From assembly GCF_007713685.1 (NCBI RefSeq), contig NZ_VMRJ01000004.1:62001-126000 (forward strand): a DNA stretch of 64,000 nucleotides. Reading direction: 5' to 3'. Below the pieces are notes generated by a model. It saw only the letters and a list, made by a program, of their open reading frames with translations, was not told the DNA's origin and ran no database searches. The position numbers and the translations under genes were made by a program. Below are positions 53,260 to 62,751 of this stretch, piece by piece. Position 1 is the stretch's first letter, and each line of letters opens with the position of its first letter. The DNA is from Hymenobacter setariae (GTDB lineage Bacteria; Bacteroidota; Bacteroidia; Cytophagales; Hymenobacteraceae).

Positions 53260-56200
53260 TTAAATAGTGGTCGATGTTCCTATCCCACACCGCAGCAGCA
53301 GCGCCGCGTGGTGCGGTGCGCGGCGCAATATCTCCTCGTTGCCCAGCAAAATGAGCTGCTGGCGCGCCCGCGTGAGGGCTACGTTGAGCTTGCGGTCTAC
53401 TTGGCCAGTTTCGTCGGGCGAGACCATGAGCTCTAGCTGGTGCTCTTGGTGGCAGCAGAAGCTCACGATAATCACTTCGCGCTGAGAGCCTTGGTAGCGC
53501 TCCACGGTATCGACGCTGATGTGCAGCAGGCCGGGTAAGTCCAATTCTATGGCCAGCTGCGCGAGGCGGGCGCGGATGCGGGCGGCCTGGTTGCGATAGC
53601 TGGCGATGATACCTAGGGTACTTTCGGGGTTGAAGTTACGGCCGTAGCCCTGGGCCACGTAGGCTGCGGCGCGGGCGGCTAGCTCGGCTTCTTGGGCCGA
53701 TTCCTTCATCGACAGGTCTTCGGGCTGGCGGCGGGTGGGCACGAAGATGAGGCGTTGGTTTTGAATCCGTTGCTGAAACGCGTCGGCGGGCGCGGGCCAG
53801 GTCAGCCGGCTCAGCGGCTCGTGCTGCCACAGCATGGGGCAGCGCAGCAGGCCTTCGTAGAAGTCGTCGTTTACCAGCGCCACCAGCTCCGAGTGCATGC
53901 GGTAGTGGTCGGCCAGGGTGCCGTGGGCGTGGGGCCAGTGCGCTTCGGCCCGCTTGAAGAGGCGCTCGAAATACGAGTTGCGCAGGTTGCTTAGACCTAG
54001 CTCCTGGCGCAGCAAGCCGGCGGCTTCGGGGGCGATGGCGCTGGCTTCGGGTTCCTGGGTTACCACGGCGGGCAGCTGGCGGTGGTCGCCGATGAGGATA
54101 AACTTGGGCACTTTGGCCAGTAGCGCCAGCATGGGGCCTTCGAGCACCTGGCTGGCTTCGTCCACCACGGCTAGGTCGAACTGCTTGAGCAAGAACAGCT
54201 CGGGCTTACCCAACAGGCTGGCCACGGTGCCCACATAGAACGGGCAGCCGGTGAGGCGCGCCCGCACCGTTTGGCGATTGGGGCAGTCGCGTATCATGTT
54301 ATCGAGCAGGTAGGGCCGGTACTGCGCCGACGTGCCTAGCCGCGAGCCCACCCGGATAAACGGCAGGTTGGCCGCCACCAGCTGCTCGCAGATTTCATCG
54401 ACGGCGCGGTTGGTGTAGGCGGCCAGCAGGGCCTGCTTGTCGTCTTTGTAGAGGCGCTCGGCCAGCTCGCGCAGTACGGCGCGGGTTTTGCCGGTGCCGG
54501 GCGGGCCGCAGAGCACAAACCAATCGGGCGCGGCCAGGGCGCGGCGCACCACTTCGGGCGCGGTGATGGCGGGCGGCGCGGCGGCATCCCAGCCTTCAGG
54601 CGGGCGCGGACCGGTGCGGGCCATGAGGCGCTGGCGGCGCTCAGGCGCCAGACCTAGGAAGGCCGACAAGCCCGCCCATTCGCGCCGAAAGGTGTCGTAG
54701 GTATCGGGCTCCAAGGCCCAGTGCGAATGACCAGCCAGGTAGCGCGGGGCCAGGCGGCGATTGCGCACGCTCAGCACCACGAGGCCGTCGGCGGTGAGGT
54801 CTTCGGCGAGCGTCACCTTCACCACTTGGGCGTCGAGCACGCTGAGCTGGTGGTCTTGGCCGTGCTTGCGGCGCGGGTAGAGAATGAGCGTGTCGCCGGC
54901 CCGGAAGTTCACTTCTTTGCCGCCCACCGGGCGCCGGAAGATGAGGTGCGGCCCTAGGCCGTCGCGGGCAGTGTCGTCGGCGCTGCTGTGGTCTTCAAGG
55001 AGTTCGAGCTCATCGAGCAGGCTGAAATTCTGCTGCTTGCGGGCGGCAGGCAGGCGCCAGAGACCGGCTTGGCCGCCCCCATCGCCGGGGCGCGAGTCGT
55101 CGCCGAGCAAAGTCAGGCGCATTTCGCGGGCCACAAAACGCGTCATTTCGAGGCAATAGGCGCGCTCTACGGGGTCGGCAGCGGCCCAGGCATTGGCGAT
55201 TTTCTCGGCCTTGGTGCGGCCGAAGCTAGGCAACGCAGTGAGGTTAGGATGTAGCACCGGGCTCAGCAGCTTCTCGACCTGGGCGGGCGTGGTAGCGCGG
55301 GCCAGCTGCAACTCAGTGCCCACGAGCTGGTTGCGGGCCATGAGTAAGCGGTCTACCAGCTCGGCATCCTGGTCCACGCGGCGCACGGCCGACTGGTCAA
55401 GCGTTGCATTGGAGTACAAGATGCTGGTGCGGCCCCGACCGGCCGTTTCGCCATCGGCCCCGAATACCGATTCGAGCAGCAAGCGGTAGAGCTGGGCCTG
55501 GGCGGCGTGGTTGCTCCAGGGCTCAGCGTGCGGCACTTTGGTCGAGCTTTTCAGCTCCACGATGTCGTAGCCGGTGGGGCTTTCGTGCAAGAGGTCGAGG
55601 CGGCCCTGCAAGCCGTAGGTAGCCGACAAAAACGCCGGCTCCAGAAAGCAATCGGCCACCCGCAAGGGTTGTTGCTGGTAGCCCGTACGGCTGCCCGCAA
55701 TGAAGCCTTGCACCCGCGTATTGCGCAAGGTCTGGTACTGGCGGCGCAGGTCGTTGAGCAGTTCGGGTACGCCGTTGCGGGTCTGAAACTCGGGCAGCGC
55801 GCTAATGGTGAGCGGATTGGAGCGAAAAAGTCGCTTCTTGAAAAAGCCCTCTAGGTCAAACTCCGTGGCCCGGCTCACCGGCTCCTCCGCAAACTCGATT
55901 TTGCCGGTGGCCTCGTCTACCTCGGCCAGCACGGCGGCCGGGGGTAGGCTGGCCCACTCATCCTGCCGGGCGGCGTGGCTCACTTCCTCGTCCAGCAGCA
56001 TGTTCACCAGGTTGCCGACTACCAGTGGGCGCGAGGTTTCATCGGGCTGAAACGCCTTGAGCAGCGCCCAATCGGGCAGGGTGCCGCCCGCCTGCGCGCA
56101 CTCCGCAATGGTGGTGACGCTCACCAGGTAATCGGGCTCCAGCACCACGCGGCGCGGCCGGATGTGGCCATTGGGCTGCGCTACGGGGTTAACGAGGTGC

Positions 56201-56787
56201 AGCACCGGGTGCAGGGCGGCGGCCAGGGGCAGCAGGTTGTCGTAGGCGGCGGGCAGGTCAACAGTGAACGGGCCGCTGGGCCGGTTGTCGGCGGGCACAC
56301 ATAACTCGGCCGTGAGCTGGCCGGTCCCTAGGTCGGCGTGCAGCACCTGCACCCGCCACACCGGGCTGGCGGCGGGCACCGGCGCCTCGGCCTCCAGCAG
56401 GGCGATAGCTTGCTCTTCGGCACTAGCTACGGCTCCGGCTGGTAGCGGGCCCGTGTACGCCGCGCCGCTGAGGTGGCGCACCAATTCGGCCACGGCCACA
56501 AAGCCGGTAGCTACTTCAGCCGCCTTACCAGGATAGCTTTCGTGCAGTACCAGGTTGGCCACGAGGCGCAGGTTTTGGAGCTGGCGGCGCAGCAGCGGCG
56601 GCAGGTTGTGGTCGTAAGCCACGAGGCCGATGGCCTGGCTGAGGTCGGCAAAGGGCGCTTCGCGGCGCTTGCACTCGTCGCGCAACACCTTCTCCAGCAG
56701 CTGGCGCAGCTTGGGAAGCTGGTCGGCGGGTGTGGCGGCGGGCGCGCTGGCTAACGCGGCGAGGCGGGCGTAATACGTTTCGGACAA
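53260..56787 (-). CDS. Dna2/UPF1-like SF1 helicase with PD-(D/E)XK nuclease domain
   Basis: About 1175 residues from the TTG at 56787; the frame extends to 56973 but into the divergent gene's promoter. The N-terminus (about 30-110) resembles DUF4145-like helical domains. A nuclease domain lies at about 380-440 (GRLDLL with Asp398, IVELKSS with Glu411 and Lys413). Helicase motifs follow: Walker A GPPGTGKT (about 761-768), DEAS, GDHRQLP, a Gln motif in ERYQGSQREVIIV and NVALTRARQQLILLGN. Helicase plus nuclease in this order is the Dna2-like plan, which trims or unwinds DNA; related proteins occur in housekeeping repair and defence loci. A small frameshifted gene is encoded 6 bp downstream. Confidence 0.93.
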   Translation of the reverse strand: MSETYYARLAALASAPAATPADQLPKLRQLLEKVLRDECKRREAPFADLSQAIGLVAYDHNLPPLLRRQLQNLRLVANLVLHESYPGKAAEVATGFVAVAELVRHLSGAAYTGPLPAGAVASAEEQAIALLEAEAPVPAASPVWRVQVLHADLGTGQLTAELCVPADNRPSGPFTVDLPAAYDNLLPLAAALHPVLHLVNPVAQPNGHIRPRRVVLEPDYLVSVTTIAECAQAGGTLPDWALLKAFQPDETSRPLVVGNLVNMLLDEEVSHAARQDEWASLPPAAVLAEVDEATGKIEFAEEPVSRATEFDLEGFFKKRLFRSNPLTISALPEFQTRNGVPELLNDLRRQYQTLRNTRVQGFIAGSRTGYQQQPLRVADCFLEPAFLSATYGLQGRLDLLHESPTGYDIVELKSSTKVPHAEPWSNHAAQAQLYRLLLESVFGADGETAGRGRTSILYSNATLDQSAVRRVDQDAELVDRLLMARNQLVGTELQLARATTPAQVEKLLSPVLHPNLTALPSFGRTKAEKIANAWAAADPVERAYCLEMTRFVAREMRLTLLGDDSRPGDGGGQAGLWRLPAARKQQNFSLLDELELLEDHSSADDTARDGLGPHLIFRRPVGGKEVNFRAGDTLILYPRRKHGQDHQLSVLDAQVVKVTLAEDLTADGLVVLSVRNRRLAPRYLAGHSHWALEPDTYDTFRREWAGLSAFLGLAPERRQRLMARTGPRPPEGWDAAAPPAITAPEVVRRALAAPDWFVLCGPPGTGKTRAVLRELAERLYKDDKQALLAAYTNRAVDEICEQLVAANLPFIRVGSRLGTSAQYRPYLLDNMIRDCPNRQTVRARLTGCPFYVGTVASLLGKPELFLLKQFDLAVVDEASQVLEGPMLALLAKVPKFILIGDHRQLPAVVTQEPEASAIAPEAAGLLRQELGLSNLRNSYFERLFKRAEAHWPHAHGTLADHYRMHSELVALVNDDFYEGLLRCPMLWQHEPLSRLTWPAPADAFQQRIQNQRLIFVPTRRQPEDLSMKESAQEAELAARAAAYVAQGYGRNFNPESTLGIIASYRNQAARIRARLAQLAIELDLPGLLHISVDTVERYQGSQREVIIVSFCCHQEHQLELMVSPDETGQVDRKLNVALTRARQQLILLGNEEILRRAPHHAALLLRCGIGTSTTI

Positions 56788-56923
56788 AATCGGGCAGCAG
56801 AAAACTATGCTTAAAGGTAGACAAGCCAGACCGCAAAGCTCAAGTGACCAAGTATACTTTGCGTCTTCGTAGCGATAAGCACCTATTGTGGTGCGATTGC
56901 TTAACCTTTTAGCTGAATGCTTT

Positions 56924-57790
56924 ATGGCTACAATTGAGCAAATTCTACACACACTAGACCATTCCAACGACAATTACTACTGCTCGTTTGTATCGCTTGG
57001 ACATCCATACTCCTACCTGATTGATTCTCGCTTGAATCTGTTCCGTGCTGACGAGCAATGGGCAATTGTAGTAGAAAGGTTAGGTTATAACCCGCGAGGT
57101 GGCAGCATTGAGCTTGAGCTGTTTTACTATGGCAACTGCTTAATTAACCTTGAAGAATACAACAACCGTTACACTAATTCTTACGGCACTAGCCCTATCG
57201 AGTGGGAAGATTATTTAGCTGCCACGGCCGAAGAATTACTTAATTCGGAAGCCACTACCATACTAGTGCGTGGCACGCCTATCGCGCTTACGCACGACCT
57301 AGCGGCCTATGCGCAGGCCGGCATTGAGCTAGTGGAGTATGAGCCGGGGCGCATCACGATGGATGAGGCCGGCCGGTTGCTGGTCCGCGACCATGCCGCT
57401 TTGTTTCGGGCCACCGACCAAGAGCTTTACAAGTCGCTGCCCAAGCACTTGCAAAAGATACTTGTACTTGATGAATGGCACCACCGCGATTTTGACCAAT
57501 CGCTCCCCATAGAAACTTCACCCACGACAGTAGAAGCTGTTTATCAAACCAATCAAGCTAGCTTAAAAGCCGCTGGCATCAGCTTAGATGCTCTAGCTGC
57601 TTCCATGCAAGCCCAACAGGAACGCACCATTCAGCAAAACCAAGAAGCGTGGGAAAATGACCGCCCTAGCAGCTACGAAACGTGGCAGCAATTGGCGGCA
57701 GTACTCGCTACTGGCGATACCAGCCAATATCGCCCCACACTGCCACCAAATACGCATTGGCGCAACTGGCCTGATTCAGGCTCTTTATAG
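56924..57790 (+). CDS. Conserved uncharacterised protein (DUF7003-like)
   Basis: 288 residues from the ATG at 56924 (MATIEQILHTLDHSND). The first half has a distinctive conserved block: YYCSFVSLGHPYSYLIDSRL, WAIVVERLGYNPRGGSIELE and YYGNCLINLEEYNNR. The second half is helical and charged. The block matches a family that I recall as DUF7003, found scattered in Bacteroidota, sometimes near toxin-immunity loci; the name is from memory. No signal or membrane segment. It is divergent from the helicase gene across 136 bp. Confidence 0.8.
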   Translation: MATIEQILHTLDHSNDNYYCSFVSLGHPYSYLIDSRLNLFRADEQWAIVVERLGYNPRGGSIELELFYYGNCLINLEEYNNRYTNSYGTSPIEWEDYLAATAEELLNSEATTILVRGTPIALTHDLAAYAQAGIELVEYEPGRITMDEAGRLLVRDHAALFRATDQELYKSLPKHLQKILVLDEWHHRDFDQSLPIETSPTTVEAVYQTNQASLKAAGISLDALAASMQAQQERTIQQNQEAWENDRPSSYETWQQLAAVLATGDTSQYRPTLPPNTHWRNWPDSGSL

Positions 57791-57839
57791 ACAAACTGTC
57801 TAAATAGAATTGGCCGTACGCATCTTCTCGCGGCCCCTA

Positions 57840-57895
57840 GGAAGGACATAAAAAGGGCGCGCCACAATCGCGGCGCGCCCTTTTTATGTCCTTCC
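57840..57895. terminator. Bidirectional terminator between the DUF7003-like and S9 peptidase genes
   Basis: Perfect 24-bp arms (57840-57863 and 57872-57895) with an 8-nt loop; inside lie AAAAAGGGCGCGCC and its complement. Convergent genes end 50 bp left and 17 bp right of it. A CCTAGG sits at its left edge. Confidence 0.92.
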
Positions 57896-57911
57896 CTAAG
57901 CCCTAGATAGG

Positions 57912-60728
57912 CTACTGCTTCGAGATTTCTAGGCCCCAGTTTCTACCTTTCTCGACGGCGGGCACACCTTTCTCCAGCCACACGGGCGCGGGCGCGCCCT
58001 TGAGGTAATGGTCGAAGAATTGCAGCTCGCGAATAGAAATATCCTTGCGGTTTTCGCGCTTCACCAAGTTGTGGGCCTCGCCATTGTATTGCAGCAGCCA
58101 CACGGGCTTACCTAGGCGGCGCAGGTCGGTGAACATCTCGATGCCCTGGTACCACGGCACGGCCCCGTCGGCATCGTTGGACATGATAACGACCGGCGTT
58201 TGCACCTTAGGCAGCGAAAACAGCGGCGAATTGCGGATGTAGACCTCGGGCTTTTCCCAGAGCGTGGCCCCAATGCGGCTCTGGGTGCGCTCGTACTGAA
58301 ACTGCCGGCTCATGCCCGACTCCCAGCGGATACCGCCGTAGGCCGACGTCATGTTCACGACTGGCGCGCCGGCCCAGGCGGCGGCGTACATGTTGGTTTG
58401 GGTGATGAGGTAGGCCACCTGGTAGCCGCCCCAGCTCTGGCCCTGGATGCCGATGTGGGCGCCATTGACCCAGCTGTTTTTCTTGAGGCTTTCCACGCCC
58501 GAGTTCACAAACTCCACGGCCGAAGGGCCGGGCTCGCCGATAGTGTAGCTGATGTCGGGCGTGAACACGAGGTAGCCATTGCTGGCAAACAGCGCAATGT
58601 CGAGGCGCGAGGGCGTGGGCGCCGGCGCCGTGTACTTGTACAAACCGTCGGACAGCTTCTCATAGAAGTAGGCCACCATCGGGTACTTTTTGGCGGGGTC
58701 GAAGTTCTCCGGCTTGTAGAGCACGCCGGTGGCGGGGAAGCCCTTGGGGGTGGTCCAGTGCACCAGCTCGGCCGTAAACCAATTGTAGTCCTTCTGCTGC
58801 GGATTGATGCTGCTGAGCTTGGTTTCCTGGCGCAGGTCGCGGCTAGCGTAGAGGTCGGCCGGCTGGCTCACGCTCGATTTGGTGTAGACGAATTCGTCGG
58901 CGTGCTTCGCTTGTAGCAGCGGCGAGTACCCCACGGGGCCCATTGCCACCGGCTGCGGGGCGGCCGTGCTGGCAATGTTCTTTTTGTAGAAGCCCCACTG
59001 CTTGTTGGTTTCGTTTTGCACCAGCAGCCACAGGTTGTCTTTGGGCTCGATAAACTTCTGCTTTTCGACCGGCATGCGGTACCGAAAAATGAGCTTATCG
59101 CGCCGCCCTACCCCACTGGTGAAGTTGGTGGCTGCGCCGGACCTAGGGTCTATTTTCCAGATATCGTAGCGGTCAAAAATTAGCACGGCCGCGTCGTCTT
59201 TGGTCCACGCCGCCACGCCATAGGGCTGTGGGTCTTCAGGCGAGTCGTTTTCCTCGTCGGCGAAGGCCACCTTGGTTTTGGCCGTCAGATTGGTGGTTTG
59301 GTGGCTGGCTACCGCGTACGAAAACCAGTTTTTCGACTCGAAGTCGTACCACACCACATACTTGCCCTGGGGCGACAGTTGGAAACGACTCTTGGCCGCT
59401 TTGGGGTTGATAGCCAGCCGCTCGCCGGTGCGCGTCGACACCAGGTAAGCTTGTTTCAGGGTGCTGCCTTGCCACTGCATCGCTACGCGCTTGGCGGTGT
59501 CGGTCACGGCCAGCACGTACTCGGCGTTGTTTTGCTCGGCCACAAACGAGTCGCGCAGGTACTCGTCTTCTAGCTGCACAAACTTGCCCGCCTGCCGCGG
59601 GTAAATGACCGCTAGATAGTTGCGCTGCAAGTCTTTCTTCAAGGTTTTTAGCTGCATTGGTTGCAGGTAGTCGTCCTTGTAGTTCCAGATATCGAGTTTG
59701 GCGTGCTCAAAATCCACCAGCGTCGTATCCTGCGGAATGGGGTCGGGGGAGGTGCCAAAGAACAGCTTCTCGCCGTTGTCGCTGAACACCACCTTTCCAA
59801 ACCCGCTGGGCGACCAACCTTTTTTTAGCCCATTAGCGCTGGGTGCGGCAAGCAGCCGGGCGCTGTCGCCGCCAAAATCGGAGTAGTACAGGCTAAAAGG
59901 CTTCACCAACGCCTTCTCCGGGTGCTTTTCGGCCGTGAAGGCTAGCTGCTTGCCGGCGTCATCGAAGGCCAGGTTTTTGTACACGCCCTTGCCCGAGCTG
60001 AGCTTGCGCAGGGTGCCAGTCGCTAGGTCATACACGTACAGGCCCGACTTCACGGTTTTGCTACCCCTAGGGGCCGACACGGCAAACGCCACCTTATTGC
60101 CCAGCTTGCTGATTTGGTAATCAGTCACGGACTCAAACGTCCGCAGCTGGCCATTAATCAAGTTGATAACCGTGAGCGGCGCCCCGTCCTTCTTCACTTC
60201 CAACAGCCGGTCCGTGATTTTCTTAACGGTATCGACGGGCGCTTTTTTTACAGAATCCTTGCTGGTCGGCTTCAAGGCTAGGAAGGCCACAGCAGAGGCC
60301 TCCTCGGCCACCTGAAACGACTTCACGTTGGCGTACTTGGTAAGCTTGCCGGTGGCCAGCGTATAGATACCTAGGGAATCCTTCGGCATCTGGTCTGGCT
60401 TTTTCTTTTTAATCCGGGCCTGACGCACGTCCTGGTAACGCGGCTTGATGCTGAACACCGCATACCGAGAATCGGCGGTAAACAGCGCCGAATCGCCCCG
60501 GCTTACCTGCCGCAACGTCTTGTTACCCGTCGTTTTCAGGTAGAGCACCCCATCGCCCTGCTGCGGCTTTACTTGAAACAGCACGTACTTACCGTTGTGG
60601 CTGATGCGCTGATTGGCAACGCTTTGCCACTGGTCGTAAACGGAGTGGTCGAGGGGCTTTTTGGGCGCTTGCTGCGCCAACACGGGCTGGCAAGCCAAGC
60701 CAGCAAGTAGGAGTAAATATTTAGGCAT
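57912..60728 (-). CDS. S9-family serine peptidase (prolyl oligopeptidase/acylaminoacyl peptidase type)
   Basis: 938 residues with a signal peptide (LLLLAGLACQPVLA). A beta-propeller N-terminal domain (about 30-650) precedes an alpha/beta-hydrolase domain with the nucleophile Ser765 in GIQGQSWGGYQ, the acid Asp in SNDADGAVPWYQG and the His in YNGEAHNL. Such enzymes cut short peptides, often after proline or release N-terminal residues, in the periplasm. The gene ends 17 bp from a bidirectional terminator shared with the convergent neighbour. Confidence 0.95.
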   Translation of the reverse strand: MPKYLLLLAGLACQPVLAQQAPKKPLDHSVYDQWQSVANQRISHNGKYVLFQVKPQQGDGVLYLKTTGNKTLRQVSRGDSALFTADSRYAVFSIKPRYQDVRQARIKKKKPDQMPKDSLGIYTLATGKLTKYANVKSFQVAEEASAVAFLALKPTSKDSVKKAPVDTVKKITDRLLEVKKDGAPLTVINLINGQLRTFESVTDYQISKLGNKVAFAVSAPRGSKTVKSGLYVYDLATGTLRKLSSGKGVYKNLAFDDAGKQLAFTAEKHPEKALVKPFSLYYSDFGGDSARLLAAPSANGLKKGWSPSGFGKVVFSDNGEKLFFGTSPDPIPQDTTLVDFEHAKLDIWNYKDDYLQPMQLKTLKKDLQRNYLAVIYPRQAGKFVQLEDEYLRDSFVAEQNNAEYVLAVTDTAKRVAMQWQGSTLKQAYLVSTRTGERLAINPKAAKSRFQLSPQGKYVVWYDFESKNWFSYAVASHQTTNLTAKTKVAFADEENDSPEDPQPYGVAAWTKDDAAVLIFDRYDIWKIDPRSGAATNFTSGVGRRDKLIFRYRMPVEKQKFIEPKDNLWLLVQNETNKQWGFYKKNIASTAAPQPVAMGPVGYSPLLQAKHADEFVYTKSSVSQPADLYASRDLRQETKLSSINPQQKDYNWFTAELVHWTTPKGFPATGVLYKPENFDPAKKYPMVAYFYEKLSDGLYKYTAPAPTPSRLDIALFASNGYLVFTPDISYTIGEPGPSAVEFVNSGVESLKKNSWVNGAHIGIQGQSWGGYQVAYLITQTNMYAAAWAGAPVVNMTSAYGGIRWESGMSRQFQYERTQSRIGATLWEKPEVYIRNSPLFSLPKVQTPVVIMSNDADGAVPWYQGIEMFTDLRRLGKPVWLLQYNGEAHNLVKRENRKDISIRELQFFDHYLKGAPAPVWLEKGVPAVEKGRNWGLEISKQ

Positions 60729-60928
60729 TCGGAACGGAGAAGCTGAAACGCAACCAAAGCGGCAGCTACAAGGGCGAATGTAGCCCCCCTAGGGCTGCGC
60801 CGCAACTTTAACAATTTCCTACCTAATCTCCTCGTAATACCACTGGCCCCTATGTTAGGCAGTAGCATAAACTAGCTTCTGCCCGACCTAGGGGCCGCAT
60901 TAGGAACACTATACAGTAGCGACCCGCT

Positions 60929-60992
60929 GTTGCGCGGACTTTGTAGTCCGCGTTTAAGCATGCGAAGTCGCGGACTACAAAGTCCGCGCAAC
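60929..60992. repeat. Double hairpin repeat, GCGGACT family, paired copies
   Basis: Two 24-bp perfect arms (GTTGCGCGGACTTTG ... and its complement) around a 16-nt loop. Each arm is itself a small hairpin (GCGGACT-ttgt-AGTCCGC). A further 6-bp outer pairing (AGTAGC/GCTACT) is visible. The region 60729-61026 has no gene. Confidence 0.9.
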
Positions 60993-61026
60993 GGCAGGCT
61001 GCTACTCTCCAAAATATCTGCCTACC

Positions 61027-62751
61027 CTAAAACCGCGCGTAGCGCCGCTTGCGCGACCACGCCCGCACGGCCCCAAATAGCGCTAGCAGCACCAGCGGGG
61101 CACCCAAGTTCAGCGCTTGCCAAGCCTGGCGCTTCTCAGCGAGTTGCACTTTGTTGAGGGGGCGCAGGGTGATTTGCTTGCCGCGCACGGCGATGAGGCC
61201 GGTTTCGTCGAGCAAGTAGTCGGTGGCGTTGAGGATGAGCTCGCGGTTGGCAAACTCGGTGCTGGAGAGGCGGTCGTAACCTAGGCGCATGGGGCGCTGC
61301 GACTTGGGGTCCACGTCGTTGCGCAGGAAGTCGCCGTCCGAAATGACCAAGATTTTGCTGGGCTGGGCGTTGGGGTTTTGGTCGGGCTGGTACTTCGTGG
61401 TGCCGGGCTCGGCGCGGTTGGCGAACAGCGAGCGGAATTGGCCTTCGAGCAAGTAGCCCACTGACTGGTAGCTATCCTTATAGAGCTTGGGGTTGGGCTC
61501 CAGGCGGGCATCGTTGAAGTTGATGGGCACTGGCGCGGGCAGCATGCGCGTGTAGCGCGAGGTGCTCATAAGCTGCGTTTTGCGCACGCCCACGGCCTTC
61601 ACCGTATCGATGTTGCCTACAAACTTCAGGTACACCGCATCGAGGTTGCGCGTGATGGGGTTAGCGCTAAAGCGGTTGATGAGCGGATAGAGCTGCCAGG
61701 GCAGCGGCTCGATTTTGGGCTTGTTGCCGGTCATGCCCGTCACCAGCGGAATTTGCCCACAGTTGAGGTCGAGCAGCATGTTCTGATTCAGCCGCACGCC
61801 GTAGCGGAACAGCAAGTCGTCGAGGTTCAGGTTATAGGGCGTGGCCAGGGCGGCGCCGTTGCGGCTCACGCTGTCGAGGTCTACGCGCAGGGCATCCACG
61901 AAAAACATGGCCCGCCCGCCGTGGGTGATGAACTGGTCGAGGCGGAATTTCTCGACTTCCGAATAGGGCTTTTGGGGCTTGGCCACCACCACTGCGTCGA
62001 GGTTGCCGCGCAGGTCCTTAACCTGGTTTAGGTCCACCCGAAACACGTCGTAGTTCTGCGACCACGCCGTGAGGATGTCGGCCATCTGCAAGTTGGTCAG
62101 CTCGTCGTGGCCGGTAATCACCCCTAGGCGACGCTTGGTGCCGCCGGGAGGTGCTACCTGCCGGATGGTGCTGGCCAGCTCGTATTCGAGGCCTTCCACA
62201 CTCTGGTTGAGGCGCTCTTCGGGGGCGGCCACCTGGCTGCCGCGTAGCAGCAGCACGTTGCGGGTTTGGCCACCGGCTTGAACCACGGCCCACGGGAAGA
62301 TGAGCTTTTCGATGCGCTTGCCGTTCTCATTGGCCCCTAGGTTGGTGGGCTTGAGGCCTTTCTTGAGCAGCGTTTGGTAGAACTGATTGCGCCCGGCCTC
62401 AGTGCCAGCCGCGCTGGGGTCGATGAAAACGTAGTTCAGGTTGCCGCCGCCGTACACCTGCATCTCGGTGAGGGTTTCGCGCGCGGCCTGTTCGAGGCGG
62501 CGGAAGGCGGGCGGAAAGTCGCCGGTTAGGTACACCGTCACGGTTACCGGCTGCTTGAGGTTGGTGAGCAGCTGCTTAGTGGCTGGCGACATGGTGTAGC
62601 GCTTTTCCTCCGTCAGGTCGAGGCGAAAGAAGAAGCGCTGGGCCACGAAATTCAACACAAACAGCGCGCCGATGATAGCGGCAAAGCGTAGCAAATCCTG
62701 GCGCTTGCGCGAGGGGGCGGGAACCGCCGAGGTAGTCGTAGTGGGTTCCAT
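61027..62751 (-). CDS. gldG: Gliding-motility ABC transporter component GldG
   Basis: 574 residues: an N-terminal membrane helix (about 25-42), the extracytoplasmic ABC_transp_aux region beginning LDLTEEKRYTMSPATKQLL, VTVYLTGDFPPAFRRLEQAA, LGVITGHDELTNLQM and GRAMFFVDALRVDLDS, and a C-terminal helix (550-568). With GldA and GldF it forms an ABC complex needed for gliding in Flavobacterium; here it directly follows gldF, whose stop codon is adjacent to its start. Confidence 0.95.
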   Translation of the reverse strand: MEPTTTTSAVPAPSRKRQDLLRFAAIIGALFVLNFVAQRFFFRLDLTEEKRYTMSPATKQLLTNLKQPVTVTVYLTGDFPPAFRRLEQAARETLTEMQVYGGGNLNYVFIDPSAAGTEAGRNQFYQTLLKKGLKPTNLGANENGKRIEKLIFPWAVVQAGGQTRNVLLLRGSQVAAPEERLNQSVEGLEYELASTIRQVAPPGGTKRRLGVITGHDELTNLQMADILTAWSQNYDVFRVDLNQVKDLRGNLDAVVVAKPQKPYSEVEKFRLDQFITHGGRAMFFVDALRVDLDSVSRNGAALATPYNLNLDDLLFRYGVRLNQNMLLDLNCGQIPLVTGMTGNKPKIEPLPWQLYPLINRFSANPITRNLDAVYLKFVGNIDTVKAVGVRKTQLMSTSRYTRMLPAPVPINFNDARLEPNPKLYKDSYQSVGYLLEGQFRSLFANRAEPGTTKYQPDQNPNAQPSKILVISDGDFLRNDVDPKSQRPMRLGYDRLSSTEFANRELILNATDYLLDETGLIAVRGKQITLRPLNKVQLAEKRQAWQALNLGAPLVLLALFGAVRAWSRKRRYARF

